Of a stretch of DNA of 64,000 bases, positions 32,550-41,831 are shown piece by piece. Source of the DNA: Streptomyces sp. NBC_00654 (GTDB lineage: Bacteria; Actinomycetota; Actinomycetes; Streptomycetales; Streptomycetaceae); contig NZ_JAPEOB010000001.1 in the NCBI RefSeq assembly GCF_026341775.1, positions 434,001 to 498,000 of the forward strand. The letters are read 5' to 3'. The translations under genes and the position numbers were made by a program. Numbering within the stretch: the stretch's first letter is position 1; each line of letters starts with the position of its first letter. The notes under the pieces were generated by a model, which was not told the origin of the DNA, searched no databases, and worked only from the letters and a program-made list of their open reading frames with translations.

Positions 32550-33872
32550 CTATTCCTGTGCGGGTCGTCCGAGCTGGCGTACGGTCCATCCGGCCATGCG
32601 CCAGGCGTCGGCGTCGATGAGGTTGCGGAGGTCGACGAGGACCTGGTCCGCGACCAGTGGGGCGAGGGCCTTGGGGTCGGCCTCGCGGAAGTGGGGCCAT
32701 TCGGTGGCCAGGACGATCAACTCGGCTGCCGCGAGGGAGTCTTCGAGGGTTTCGCAGTAGTCGAGTTCGGGGTGGCGGCGCAGTGCTGTGGGCACGGCGT
32801 GCGGGTCGTGGACGGTGACGGTCGCGCCGCTCTGGTGCATGAGTGCGGCGATCGCCAGGGCCGGGGATTCGCGGACGTCGTCGGTTCCGGCCTTGAAGGA
32901 GGCGCCCCAGACGGTGATGCGTACGCCGTCGACGGGTCGGCCGAGCGTCTGCTCGATGAGCTTCAGCGCGGCCGTGGGCCGAGACTCGTTGACCTCCTCT
33001 GCCGCGCGCAGCATGGTCGCTGCCTCGGCGGCGCCCAGGGTGCGGGCGGAGGCGGTGAAGGCGCGGACGTCCTTCGGGAGGCAGCCGCCGCCGTAGCCGG
33101 GGCCGGCGTTGAGGCCGCCGCGGCCGATGCGGGGGTCCAGGCCGATGGCCTCGGTGAGTTGCTGGACGTCGGCTCCGGCGGCGGTGCACATGTCGGCGAC
33201 GCCGTTGATGAAGGAGATCTTCATGCCGAGGTAGGCGTTGGCGGCGCCCTTGATGAGTTCGGCTGTGGCGGGGTCGGTCACGAACAGCGGGATGCCGTTC
33301 GCCAGGAGGGGTGCGTAGACCTGGCGTACCGCGTCCTCGGCGCGGGCCGACGGGACGCCGACGACGATGCGGTCGGGGCGGAGGGTGTCGTCGATGGCGT
33401 GGCCCTCGCGTAGGAACTCGGGGTTCCAGACGACCTCCACGTCCTCACCGGCCGGGGAGAGACGGGCGAGGAGAGCACCGAGGTCGCGGGAGGTGCCGAC
33501 GGTGACCGTGGACTTCCCGACGATGACGGTCGGGCGGGTCAGGTGCGGGGCGAGGGCGCGGGCTGCGCCGAAGACCTGCCCGGTGTCGTAGCTTCGTCCG
33601 TCCGCGTCGATCGGCGTGCCCACGGCGAGGAAGTGGATGTCGGCGAACTCGGCTGCCTCGGCGAGGCTGGTGGTGAACCGCAGGCGGCCGGTGGCGGTGT
33701 GGGTGCTGAGGAGTTCGGGCAGGCCGTCCTCGTAGATGGGGCACTCGCCGGCGTTGAGACGGTCGATCTTCGCCTGGTCCAGGTCCACGCCGATGACCTC
33801 GTGGCCGATCTCGGCCATGGCAGCGGCGTGGGGGATGCCCAGGTGACCACAGCCGATGACGGATACGCGCAT
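32550..33872 (-). CDS. ugd: UDP-glucose/nucleotide-sugar 6-dehydrogenase
   Basis: 440 residues from ATG 33872. Rossmann start MRVSVIGCGHLGIPHAAAMA; EVVWNPEFLREGHAIDD; LIKGAANAYLGMKISFINGVA with the catalytic Lys; and GPGYGGGCLPKDVRAF with the catalytic Cys. The C-terminal domain starts ITVWGASFKAGTDDVRESPA. The enzyme oxidises a UDP-sugar twice with NAD+ to the uronate. It lies in a mobile element next to MazG-like and Sir2-like genes, not in a polysaccharide cluster. Confidence 0.88.
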   Translation of the reverse strand: MRVSVIGCGHLGIPHAAAMAEIGHEVIGVDLDQAKIDRLNAGECPIYEDGLPELLSTHTATGRLRFTTSLAEAAEFADIHFLAVGTPIDADGRSYDTGQVFGAARALAPHLTRPTVIVGKSTVTVGTSRDLGALLARLSPAGEDVEVVWNPEFLREGHAIDDTLRPDRIVVGVPSARAEDAVRQVYAPLLANGIPLFVTDPATAELIKGAANAYLGMKISFINGVADMCTAAGADVQQLTEAIGLDPRIGRGGLNAGPGYGGGCLPKDVRAFTASARTLGAAEAATMLRAAEEVNESRPTAALKLIEQTLGRPVDGVRITVWGASFKAGTDDVRESPALAIAALMHQSGATVTVHDPHAVPTALRRHPELDYCETLEDSLAAAELIVLATEWPHFREADPKALAPLVADQVLVDLRNLIDADAWRMAGWTVRQLGRPAQE

Positions 33873-33979
33873 GGGTCGACGCTCCTTTCCTTGCCTCTCG
33901 CCCGCCCGGGGGAGTCCGGGCCGGCCGGGTGCGTCACGCTAGCGCCAACACCCGGCGCGGCCCTCTTCGTGCAGGTGGA

Positions 33980-35254
33980 TCAACCAGCGTGCTGTTTGAG
34001 CAGGTTGACGAGGGCGGGCAGTGCCTCGGCGGCGGTCGCCCGGCACACCAGGTCGCCGTCCTGGGGGCCTTCCAGCGGGTACGGCATGAACCGGCCGTCG
34101 CGCCAGAAGCCCTCCGGGTCCAGGTAGACGACCTGCATGCCGCGAGCGCGGGCGCGTGCCTGGACCTTGCGTCGGTCGGCGTGCAGGCCGACGACGAGGA
34201 GGGCCTTGGCGCCGTCCACCCACTCGACGTCGGGTACGGCCTGGTCGTAGCGGCGCATGAAACACTCGTCGAGCCCGGCGCGCGCCGCGAGCACGTCGAA
34301 GTTGTTGGTGATGACCGGGCCGACGAGGTGACCGGCGTCCTTCAGTTCGTTCAGCGCCCACATCGCCGGAGTCGGTTCGGCCAGGAAGCAGGCGCGGAAC
34401 ATCTCCACGAACTCCGCAGTCTTCTCCTCCGGCTCCGTAAGAACCTCGTGGAGGAGCGTGTCCGCTGTCGGGGAGAGGGTGAAGCGGTGTTCCCGAGGCT
34501 CGTGGCCCTGGCGGTCGGTCACCCGGTAGATCTCGTGGAGCCGGTGCAGGGGCGGGATACCCGCCTCGACCGACGTACCGCAGCCGATCTCCACCTGGAA
34601 CGGCAGCAGGTTCGCGAGGACGGACAGGTCTGGGACGCGGGTCGGCGTACCGGGGCGGTCCTTGCACCTGATCCCGGTGGAGAGGACGTTCCACGGCAGC
34701 TGCCGGACAGCGGGCGGCGGTGCGTAGGACACCGAGGTGATCTGCACGTCCAGGCTCCGGTAGCCGACGGGGAGGGTACGGCCCGCCGCCGCGTCCTGGG
34801 GGTGGGCGTCGTGCTCGGTGATCCGGCACTTCAGATCCCGGCGTGTCCATAAGAATCCGCCAGGAGCCTCCTTCCAGCCGCCGGTGGCGAGCGAGTCCCG
34901 CAGGGCGTCGTGGTGCGCGTCGATCTCATCCGCTGGAGCGGTAGCGGAGTGGTAGAGGTACAGGTCGGTCAGGCCGATGGCCGGCGCGGCGGTGGTGGGG
35001 ACCAGGCCGTACCGGTAGCGGTAGTGGATGATCCGCCGCCGGGCGTCGTCGGCGGCCGTCCAGCCGCTCTGTTTGGCCGTGGCCTTCTCCTGCGTACGAC
35101 GCCAGATGCCTTCCTCGATGTAGCGGGGTCGGTCGGCGTCGCCGAAGTAGGTCTTCCAGACCTGCTGTTGGTCGGCGGTGAGCTGGTCGATGACGATGTA
35201 CGGGATGTCCACGATCTCTCCCTGGAGAATCACGCCTGGATGTTCCGGGTGCAT
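33980..35254 (-). CDS. Sir2-like protein with unknown N-terminal domain
   Basis: 424 residues from ATG 35254. From about residue 230 a Sir2-type NAD fold is visible: VEIGCGTSVEAGIPPLHRLHEIY (G-x-G-x-S-x3-GIP), VITNNFDVLAARAGL (like T-x-N-x-D) and LLVVGLHADRRKVQARARARGMQVVYLDPE. The usual ELHG histidine region reads FMRRYDQAVPDVEW, so the deacetylase His seems absent and NAD hydrolysis or binding is more likely. The first 200 residues match no family I know. Sir2-like NADases serve in several phage defence systems; that role is inferred here only from context. Confidence 0.65.
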   Translation of the reverse strand: MHPEHPGVILQGEIVDIPYIVIDQLTADQQQVWKTYFGDADRPRYIEEGIWRRTQEKATAKQSGWTAADDARRRIIHYRYRYGLVPTTAAPAIGLTDLYLYHSATAPADEIDAHHDALRDSLATGGWKEAPGGFLWTRRDLKCRITEHDAHPQDAAAGRTLPVGYRSLDVQITSVSYAPPPAVRQLPWNVLSTGIRCKDRPGTPTRVPDLSVLANLLPFQVEIGCGTSVEAGIPPLHRLHEIYRVTDRQGHEPREHRFTLSPTADTLLHEVLTEPEEKTAEFVEMFRACFLAEPTPAMWALNELKDAGHLVGPVITNNFDVLAARAGLDECFMRRYDQAVPDVEWVDGAKALLVVGLHADRRKVQARARARGMQVVYLDPEGFWRDGRFMPYPLEGPQDGDLVCRATAAEALPALVNLLKQHAG

Positions 35255-35309
35255 GGCAGGCTCCGTTTGCCGGGAACGTGGGGTGAACGTCCCGGACAGC
35301 GGAGCGGAG

Positions 35310-35519
35310 TCAGTGGTCGGAGGGCGAGCTCGCGCCCGCCGAGACGGCGGCGGGCTGATGACCGAGGCCGTTGAGGAGCGGGGCGGCCTGCTCACGCAGT
35401 GCCCAGGCCGGTCCCACCAGGCCGGCGACGGCCAGAAGCGTGAGCGCGATGCCTCCGCCTTCGGAGCGTACGGAGCGCGGCGCGGCCTTTCGGGCGTGGC
35501 GCCGCCGAGGCTCGGTCAC
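35310..35519 (-). CDS. Small single-pass membrane protein, 69 aa
   Basis: GTG 35519 overlaps the stop of the upstream gene (GTGA), which supports this short start. A basic N-terminus (TEPRRRHARKAAPR) is followed by one hydrophobic helix (GIALTLLAVAGLVGPAWAL) and a Pro/Ser-rich tail. No family recognised. Part of the minus-strand run with the Sir2-like gene. Confidence 0.5.
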   Translation of the reverse strand: MTEPRRRHARKAAPRSVRSEGGGIALTLLAVAGLVGPAWALREQAAPLLNGLGHQPAAVSAGASSPSDH

Positions 35520-35962
35520 GGGGTGCCGCCGATGGCGCGTTCGTGTGCGTCGACGAGGCGGCTGATCTGCTGGTGCAGCCACTCCACCTCGGCAGAGGTG
35601 AGGATGAGCGCGCCATCGAGGGTCGAGCCGTCATCCAGGTGGAACTCGATGGGAACCGATCCCTGTCGGGCCCTCAAGTCATAGACCGCGTCCCGTCCGG
35701 CCGAGAGCGTGGCGTGGGTGGCCCTCACCGGCACGGGCCTGAGCGTCGTCCCGTCGGCGGGCGCGGACCACGGGGCCCCGCCCCCGGGCGGACGCAGGTG
35801 GTACGTCGTAGCAGAGCCCTCACCAGGGAGGGCGACCACGACCCCTACACGGCCATTGCGAGCACTGTCCGTGACGAGGTCGCCGAGTCGTGGAACGAAC
35901 GGTGCTGCCGTACCTAACTCGGCACCCTGCGAGGGGAGATGAGAAGAGCGTCGTCGCGTCAT
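35516..35962 (-). CDS. Hypothetical protein, 148 aa
   Basis: ATG 35962. Contains LGDLVTDSARNGRVGVVVALPG and YHLRPPGGGAPWSAP, which look like a small beta-barrel, and a helical end (SAEVEWLHQQISRLVDAHERAI). Similar small proteins accompany XRE regulators in Streptomyces, but I cannot name the family. It overlaps the next gene by four bases and starts 56 bases from the 3' end of the XRE/TPR gene. Confidence 0.55.
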   Translation of the reverse strand: MTRRRSSHLPSQGAELGTAAPFVPRLGDLVTDSARNGRVGVVVALPGEGSATTYHLRPPGGGAPWSAPADGTTLRPVPVRATHATLSAGRDAVYDLRARQGSVPIEFHLDDGSTLDGALILTSAEVEWLHQQISRLVDAHERAIGGTP

Positions 35963-36017
35963 GCCCCGAAGTTAGGGACAGGACGAGCCTCGAATATGAG
36001 CCGGAGGAATACGACCC

Positions 36018-37247
36018 CTATCCGTCCAGGTGAAAGCGGTCGGACATGTGCCGCAGCTTCTCCCTCGTGGCTGCTCGTTCGGCGTAGACGATGCTGCGGA
36101 GTGTTGAACGGGCGATGGGGTGGTTACGTACGAGCTGCGGCGCGATCCGCTCAGCCGCCTCCAGCTCGGCCAGGGCCTTTGCCCGGTTCCCGTCCCACAG
36201 CCAGGCCCGCGCCACGTCCATGTGGTGGTGGCCCTGACGTGAGTTGGGCAGTGCCCCGACCAAGCTCGGGCTGGTGCGGCGGTTTATCTCCAGAGCTTTA
36301 CCCTGCTTGCCCATTTCCAGAGCCACGCTGATCGCGTGGATCTGCACGTTCCCGGCGGAGAACGTCAGCGAATGCCGGTCGTACACCGGTGCGCCGACGT
36401 ACGCGTCCATGCGTTCCGCCGCGTCCTTCGCGTGTCCGATCCGGTCCTCCGCTTCCGATGGACGGTTGGCCCGAGCGGCGGAGATGGCCGCCCGAAGCTG
36501 AAGCGTGCCCCAAGCCCGTACGGCCAGCGGATCACCATGTTCGTACGGCTGTTGCACCGACGCGATCGCCTTGTCCGAGAGCACCAGGGCGTCGGTCCAG
36601 TCGGCCGTCGCCCACATGTCCCAGACGCGCATCCAGTCGGCGACGGCAGGCAGCACTGGATCTCCCGACAGCCTCGCTGACCACGCGGCCCGTTCGCACG
36701 CCATGGCCACCAGCTCGGGGTGCCCGAGGGCGTGCGCGGCGGTGTGCGCGAACTTGCAGCACACGGCGTAAATGGCATACGCCTCCTCCCGTTCGTGCCC
36801 GTCCGAGTCCTCCGCCAGAGCGCGCGCCTCCCGGAACAGATCCGGGAGAACTCGGAGAATCGCGACGTTGGAGGCGGTGTCCCGAAGGCGGTGCAGCCGG
36901 GTCACCTCACGCCATAGCTGGGGTGACGGTCGCGGAACCCCGTCGAAGACGGGAACGAGGTCGTAGCGGCGCAGCTCGCGCAGGATCGACGAGGCGGCGA
37001 TCTGCCACTGGCTGTCGTCGGGGGAACTGCTGTACGGGCGGCCGATCAGGTCGTTCGGATGGACGTGCAGTTCCGCAGCCACCTGGTTGAGCAGCCCGAC
37101 CCGGTCCAGCTCGATCAGGCCACGCTCCATCTTCGACACCCAGCCCTGCGACTTCCCGAGGGCCGTCGCCAGGTCGGCCTGCGGCATGCCCAGTCGCAGC
37201 CTCGCCCTGCGAGCGCGTTTGCCGATCTCCTCGGCTTCCTCCAGCAT
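36018..37247 (-). CDS. XRE-family regulator with TPR-like C-terminus
   Basis: 409 residues; ATG 37247 is chosen for GGGAGGTG six bases upstream. N-terminal HTH: RLRLGMPQADLATALGKSQGWVSKMERG (about 15-45). The remaining 320 residues are helical repeats (HTAAHALGHPELVAMACERAAWSARLSGD, then ADWTDALVLSDKAIASV), as in the peptide- or ligand-sensing TPR regulators common in Streptomyces. It ends the minus-strand run and is divergent from the NAD-binding gene at 37548 across a 300-base gap in which I see no further feature. Confidence 0.82.
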   Translation of the reverse strand: MLEEAEEIGKRARRARLRLGMPQADLATALGKSQGWVSKMERGLIELDRVGLLNQVAAELHVHPNDLIGRPYSSSPDDSQWQIAASSILRELRRYDLVPVFDGVPRPSPQLWREVTRLHRLRDTASNVAILRVLPDLFREARALAEDSDGHEREEAYAIYAVCCKFAHTAAHALGHPELVAMACERAAWSARLSGDPVLPAVADWMRVWDMWATADWTDALVLSDKAIASVQQPYEHGDPLAVRAWGTLQLRAAISAARANRPSEAEDRIGHAKDAAERMDAYVGAPVYDRHSLTFSAGNVQIHAISVALEMGKQGKALEINRRTSPSLVGALPNSRQGHHHMDVARAWLWDGNRAKALAELEAAERIAPQLVRNHPIARSTLRSIVYAERAATREKLRHMSDRFHLDG

Positions 37248-37547
37248 CAGGACACCTCCCGGCCGCCGGACGATCCGGCGCGGCCGCCGGTCTGTCCGTA
37301 CAGAGTTCGTCTCCTGCACGGTACCCATGACGCGGCTTCAGCGTGAGACGAGCTGCAAGGACCGTCGGGGCCGCGGCCCGTGTACTGCTGTCCCGTCCTG
37401 AACGGCGAGTCCGAGACCGGAGGCACTTCTGTCCGCCATCAGTGCCCAGACGGCCATCAGGCATTGATTCCGAAGCCGCCGGTGCCGAACGACAGCGGAT
37501 CATGGGGATGAGGAACTTTCCACGTCGCGCACCGCCGGAGGCAGCCA

Positions 37548-38390
37548 GTGATCACCGTGACCGTCCTCCACCCTGGAACCATGGGCGCGGCGATCACCGC
37601 CGAGCTCGTGGCCGGCGGCCATAAGGCGCTGTCGGTGACCAAGGGCCGCAGTGAGAACACCTGGCTCCGCGGGAGAGAGGCCGGTGCCACGGCGTACGAC
37701 TCGCTCGCGGAGGCCCTGTCCAGAAGCGCGGTCGTTCTCTCGGTCTGCCCACCACAGGCGGCGGAGGACGTCGCGGCGGCGGTGGCAGCGCACGGCTTCG
37801 CGGGGGTGTACGCCGACGTCAACGCCATCAGCCCTCAACGCGTACGGCGCATCGCTGACGAGATCCGCCCCGGCTCCGCAGTTGTCGACGGTGCCGTTTT
37901 CGGTCAGCCGCCAGGCGAGGGGCGTGCCACACGGCTCTATCTCGCAGGGGCCGACTCTGCCGTCGAGCTGGTGGCGTCGCTGTTCGCGGACTCTGCGCTG
38001 CACGTGTGCCGCGTCGGGGACACACTCGGTTCCGCTTCCGCGCTGAAGATGGCCTTCTCCAGCTACCAGAAGGCCGCCCGCACCCTCGCCGGAGTCGCTC
38101 ACGCGCTCGCCGACGCCCATGGAGTCGGTGATCAGCTCACAGCCGAAGCCGAGGTCATGATCTCCGCGATCCTCTCCGATCCGGAGTATCTACCGAGCGT
38201 GGCAGCCCGAGCCTGGCGCTGGACGCCCGAGATGGAAGAGGTCGCCGATACTCTCCGCGCGGCTGACCTGCCCACGGACATGGCCGAAGCCACGGCTCGG
38301 GTGCTCGCCTACTGGGAGCAGGACAAGGACCAGTTCCACCTGCCGGTCGTGCACACCCTCTCCCAGCTCCGGTCAGAGAAGAGCCGTTGA
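37548..38390 (+). CDS. NAD(P)-binding dehydrogenase, 3-hydroxyisobutyrate/DUF1932-like
   Basis: 280 residues from GTG 37548 with GGAGG upstream. Rossmann motif VTVLHPGTMGAAITAELVAGGH at the N-terminus; DVNAISPQRVRRIADEI and VVDGAVFGQPP follow; the C-terminal helical domain (LGSASALKMAFSSYQKAARTLAGVAHALADAHG) resembles 6-phosphogluconate-dehydrogenase-like DUF1932 with the conserved K in ALKMAFSSYQK. Substrate unknown. It converges on the relaxase gene. Confidence 0.78.
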   Translation: MITVTVLHPGTMGAAITAELVAGGHKALSVTKGRSENTWLRGREAGATAYDSLAEALSRSAVVLSVCPPQAAEDVAAAVAAHGFAGVYADVNAISPQRVRRIADEIRPGSAVVDGAVFGQPPGEGRATRLYLAGADSAVELVASLFADSALHVCRVGDTLGSASALKMAFSSYQKAARTLAGVAHALADAHGVGDQLTAEAEVMISAILSDPEYLPSVAARAWRWTPEMEEVADTLRAADLPTDMAEATARVLAYWEQDKDQFHLPVVHTLSQLRSEKSR

Positions 38391-38422
38391 TTCGTTCACG
38401 CTGAGGGGTAGCCGCTGGACGA

Positions 38423-40126
38423 TCACCTCCGCCGAGGGCGAGACGCGGGAATGGTGGGTGGGGCCGTCGCCGCAGGCTGCGGGAGAGCTACGGGGCGTAG
38501 GACGGTGCTGCGTGCCTGTGCCGCCTGAGCTTGCCGACTTGGAGCGGGCCTCTGCGCAAGCCGTTGTACGCGCCAGACCAGTGTGCGTGCTGGGGAGCGG
38601 GCGTCGTCGAGGGCGCGTTCGTCTGCTGCCCGCTGCAACAGGCGTCCGGGATCGTGGCCTGCGGTCTCCGCGGCGGCCAATGCGGTGGTCAGTGCATCGG
38701 TGGCGGGGTCGGCGAGGATTTGGTCGGCGTGTGTGGGGGCGGCCTGGCGGATGAGCTGGGCGTACCGGACTGCGGCCTTCTGAGGCGGCCGATGCTGGCC
38801 GGCGGCAAGCAGGTGCCCGGATGAGGTTCGGTCGTAGGCGGTCTGGAGGTGGAGCAGAGCCTGGTGGGCGGCTGCGGTCTGCTGGTTGTGGTGTCGTTGG
38901 TCGTGCCAGCGGGCGGCGGCGATGACGGCGAGGAGCGCGGCGTCGAGGAACATCGCCAAAAGAGCTCCGTCCTTGGGTGAGGGCTCGCGGAGCATGGCCT
39001 TCACAGCCCCGCGCAGCGCGCGGGCGTGGTGGTGTTCGGCATGGATACGTGAACGGGTTGCCCGTTCGAAGGCAGAGGCTGCCGACCGGAGTTCGCTACG
39101 GATGTCCGGCGGTGCGGTGAGGGCCACGGCGTCGAGTGCTTCGCCGAGGGCGGCCAGGTGGGCCTGGGCGGCTTCCGCGTCCGGCCGGCCGAGGTGGTGA
39201 GGGATGCGCTCTGTGGCCGCGGTGGCTTGGTGCCACGGGTGCGGCCGTACATGCCCGTTGGGATTGTCGGCAGAGATTTTGGCTGCGGCGAGACGGCTCT
39301 GGATCTTGGGAAGGGAGAGGTCCGGTGACAGCGTGGAGCCGGAGAACCACACCGGTTCTCCTTCGGCGTTCGTGTCGTGTTCCAGGGCGACTTTGTAGCC
39401 GCGTGGTTCTCCGGAGGGAAAGTGCAGGACCTCGACGAGGACGCCGTTGGTGCGGGTGAGTAGAGCGAGGAACTCCTCGGTGTTGGTGGCGGCAGCCGCT
39501 GCTGTGCGGACAAGGGTGCGCAGGCGTATGCGGGCGGGCTTGTCGTGGCCGGTGCGGTGGGCCTTTTCCTGTTCGGCGCGGGTGGGCCGATTCGCGGCGG
39601 TGCGGTCTCCGCGTACGACTTGGAAGAGGCCGTATTCCTTCTCGACGGCTGCGAGTTCGCGGTCGGCGGTGAGGTAGTCGTGCCAGTGGCGTGCGGTGCG
39701 CAGGTCGCCTCGGATCTTGGTGGCGGCGATGTGGATGTGGTCGTTGGCATGCCGGACGGCGACCCAACGGCAGCCGTCCGGATCGTCTGTCGGTGCGATG
39801 CCGGTTGCTGTGACGACACGGCGGGCGATGTCCGCCCATTCGGCGTCGTCGAGTATGCGGTCGCCGGGTGCTGCGCGGACGGAGCAGTGCCACACGTGCT
39901 GCTTCGGGGCCCGGCCGAGTCGCCTGGCCTGCTGGACGCGTAGGTCGAGGTCGGCCACGAGGAGCTTCTTCGTGGCGGCGGTGTCGTCGGTGCGGCCGGG
40001 GTCGGGTGCGAAGCCGTCCCAGGAGGCGACGAGGTGCGGGTCGGTGTGTTCGTTGGCCCGACCGGGGCCGTAGAGGTAGCGGATGAGGCCGGCTGTGCTC
40101 TTGCCGCTGCTGATCTTCGCGATCAC
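38423..40126 (-). CDS. Relaxase, MOBP-type mobilization protein
   Basis: 567 residues from ATG 40126. N-terminus MIAKISSGKSTAGLIRYLYG, and the metal-binding three-His motif WVAVRHANDHIHIAATKIRG near residue 155. The nicking Tyr is probably Y17 or Y19 (LIRYLYG). The long C-terminal part is helical. It would nick oriT and lead the strand into the recipient. Its start overlaps the stop of mobC. Confidence 0.88.
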   Translation of the reverse strand: MIAKISSGKSTAGLIRYLYGPGRANEHTDPHLVASWDGFAPDPGRTDDTAATKKLLVADLDLRVQQARRLGRAPKQHVWHCSVRAAPGDRILDDAEWADIARRVVTATGIAPTDDPDGCRWVAVRHANDHIHIAATKIRGDLRTARHWHDYLTADRELAAVEKEYGLFQVVRGDRTAANRPTRAEQEKAHRTGHDKPARIRLRTLVRTAAAAATNTEEFLALLTRTNGVLVEVLHFPSGEPRGYKVALEHDTNAEGEPVWFSGSTLSPDLSLPKIQSRLAAAKISADNPNGHVRPHPWHQATAATERIPHHLGRPDAEAAQAHLAALGEALDAVALTAPPDIRSELRSAASAFERATRSRIHAEHHHARALRGAVKAMLREPSPKDGALLAMFLDAALLAVIAAARWHDQRHHNQQTAAAHQALLHLQTAYDRTSSGHLLAAGQHRPPQKAAVRYAQLIRQAAPTHADQILADPATDALTTALAAAETAGHDPGRLLQRAADERALDDARSPARTLVWRVQRLAQRPAPSRQAQAAQARSTVLRPVALPQPAATAPPTIPASRPRRR

Positions 40127-40776
40127 CGTGGCCCCTTTGTGGCGGCGGCCTGATTGGTGGCTGCTGCGATGTGGCGGACGGCGGTGCCGGCCGTGTCGAG
40201 GACGCGTTCCGCATGGTCGAGGAGTGCGGTGTCCCCAGGGTGTGGACGGTCGCCGGAGTTGAGCTTCTTGGCGATCTGGTTGATGTTGTGGCCGATCTTG
40301 GAGACCTCACCTCGGAGGGCGGTGAGTTCGTCGATGTAGTCGTCGAGCTGGGTGCGCTGACCAGGCAGCGTGAGGTCTCCGTGGATGTGGGCCATGACGA
40401 CGGCGCCGACGTAGTGGGCGGCGGCGATGTTCAGTGACCGGGCCACGGCGAGGATCGCTGCCTTCTCGTCGATGCTGTAGCGGACGTCGACGCGTTCTTT
40501 GCGCTGGGTCTCTTTGCGCTGACGGCGGCGGGAAACTCGGTGCAGGGCGGCGGCTTCGGCGGCACGCTGCGGCAGCACGGTACGGGTGGCGGTGTCGACG
40601 AGCTTGTTCCGGTCGGGCGTCCCCTGGCGCCCGAGCTCCTCCGCCACCCCTGGGGCGGAGGCATCTGCGTTGGACCGACCCGTGGACGGTCCAACGCCAT
40701 ACCTTGCTCCGCCTGATGCCGAGGTGAAGGTCATCTGCTGCTGCGCTGACGAGGGTTCGCGGTCGAGGCCGTGCAT
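40123..40776 (-). CDS. mobC: MobC relaxosome accessory protein
   Basis: 217 residues; I prefer ATG 40776 (GCAGGAG six bases upstream) over ATG 40833. The MobC signature is near the C-terminus: ALRGEVSKIGHNINQIAKKLNSG. The N-terminal third is Ser/Ala-rich and probably disordered; VDVRYSIDEKAAILAVARSLNIA is the RHH-like DNA-binding part. It assists the relaxase at oriT. oriT is probably close by, but I cannot place it. Confidence 0.85.
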   Translation of the reverse strand: MHGLDREPSSAQQQMTFTSASGGARYGVGPSTGRSNADASAPGVAEELGRQGTPDRNKLVDTATRTVLPQRAAEAAALHRVSRRRQRKETQRKERVDVRYSIDEKAAILAVARSLNIAAAHYVGAVVMAHIHGDLTLPGQRTQLDDYIDELTALRGEVSKIGHNINQIAKKLNSGDRPHPGDTALLDHAERVLDTAGTAVRHIAAATNQAAATKGPR

Positions 40777-40869
40777 GGGGGCTCCTGCAAGCGGTGGTGG
40801 AGGGAGAGGCCCGTTCCCCCCGTGCTGATCCATGGGAGGAACGGGCTGGGATGACGTGGGGTGCGAGGT

Positions 40870-41643
40870 TCAGTCGGTGCCTGTGGTGACGGCATCGAGT
40901 TCGGCCTGCAGCAGGTCCTTGACCTTGTCCAGGCGGGCGCGTGACATGCCGAATCCGTTGTCCCGGATCGCCTTCTCGACGTTGCGGCGGGAAACGCTGT
41001 CGCCTCGTCCGAGGGGAGCCGTGCGGCCGATGGCCACGGCCTGCTCCAGGGAAACGCTCGACTGCTTGCCTCCCGGCTTACCGGGCTGCTGCGGCACATC
41101 GGTGTCCGTGTCCGTGGTGTGTGGTGGCGCGAGCTCCCCGATGGTGTGTTCCGCGCCGGGTTCGTGGCGGTCGCCGCTGTTGTGGCGGTCGGTGGCTGTG
41201 GGGCGTCGGGCGACGAGGAGGTAGAAGTGGACGGCTCCGGCCAGGGCGAGCGGGGCGATGGCGGAGATGACTCCGACGGTGATGTCGTCGAGGGCGAGGC
41301 TGGTGTGGCGGGTCTGCTGGTTGAGGCGGATGGCGTGCAGGACGTTGGCCCAGATGCTTGTGGCGGTGGCGACGCCGACCAGGGCGGAGACGTAGAGGCG
41401 GGCGGACAGGGGTGCGGTCCGCAGGATGAGCAAGGCGCCGATCCCGATGGCGATGAACCCGTCGATGACGAGCGGGAAGGCATAGGTGAGCGCCCGGTGG
41501 ATGTGGCTGGCGGCGGCCATCTGACGCAGCGCGTCGTAGGACAGTGCGAAGGCGGCCACGGCCAGCAGCGACACGCCTGTGCGGATCGCGGTGGCCAGTG
41601 GCAGCGGGGCAGACGGTGCCGCGGTGATGGCGGGGGAGGACAA
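40870..41643 (-). CDS. DUF2637 membrane protein (SpdB-like)
   Basis: 257 residues from a TTG at 41643 with TGGAG nine bases upstream; the frame is open to a GTG at 41787, but that region contains the repeat array. Four membrane helices (TGVSLLAVAAFALSYDAL, AFPLVIDGFIAIGIGALLIL, LYVSALVGVATATSIWANVL, VGVISAIAPLALAGAVHFYLL) form the DUF2637 module, followed by a Thr/Pro-rich linker and a C-terminal HTH-like domain (DSVSRRNVEKAIRDNGFGMSRARLDKVK). Proteins of this kind accompany replication or transfer genes in actinomycete elements. Confidence 0.8.
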   Translation of the reverse strand: MSSPAITAAPSAPLPLATAIRTGVSLLAVAAFALSYDALRQMAAASHIHRALTYAFPLVIDGFIAIGIGALLILRTAPLSARLYVSALVGVATATSIWANVLHAIRLNQQTRHTSLALDDITVGVISAIAPLALAGAVHFYLLVARRPTATDRHNSGDRHEPGAEHTIGELAPPHTTDTDTDVPQQPGKPGGKQSSVSLEQAVAIGRTAPLGRGDSVSRRNVEKAIRDNGFGMSRARLDKVKDLLQAELDAVTTGTD

Positions 41644-41697
41644 AGGGAAATGCTCCAGAATGCGGGTTGCGGCTGAGGTGGCCCTGAGGGCGGGGGA

Positions 41698-41790
41698 CCC
41701 GTCACGACTCGTCGCGTGCCTGGTCAGGGCTGGTACGAGTGCGGCGGTAGTGATGAGTCGACTCGTCACCGGACCGCGACTCGTCACCGC
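41698..41790. repeat. CGACTCGTCACC repeats upstream of DUF2637 gene
   Basis: CGACTCGTCACCG at 41760 and again 18 bases on, CACGACTCGTCGCG near 41704, and a near-perfect palindrome GTGATGAGTCGACTCGTCAC at about 41752-41771. Further GGGTCGTGACGGGTCGTGCCGGGTC follows near 41811-41833. Spacing and density look like operator sites or replication iterons. Confidence 0.6.
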
Positions 41791-41831
41791 GCTGACCTGC
41801 GCGGAGACGGGTCGTGACGGGTCGTGCCGGG

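Noticed and set aside
34910..35684. Plus-strand frames opposite the Sir2-like and small membrane genes
   Set aside because: No RBS, and the minus-strand genes are coupled by overlapping starts and stops.
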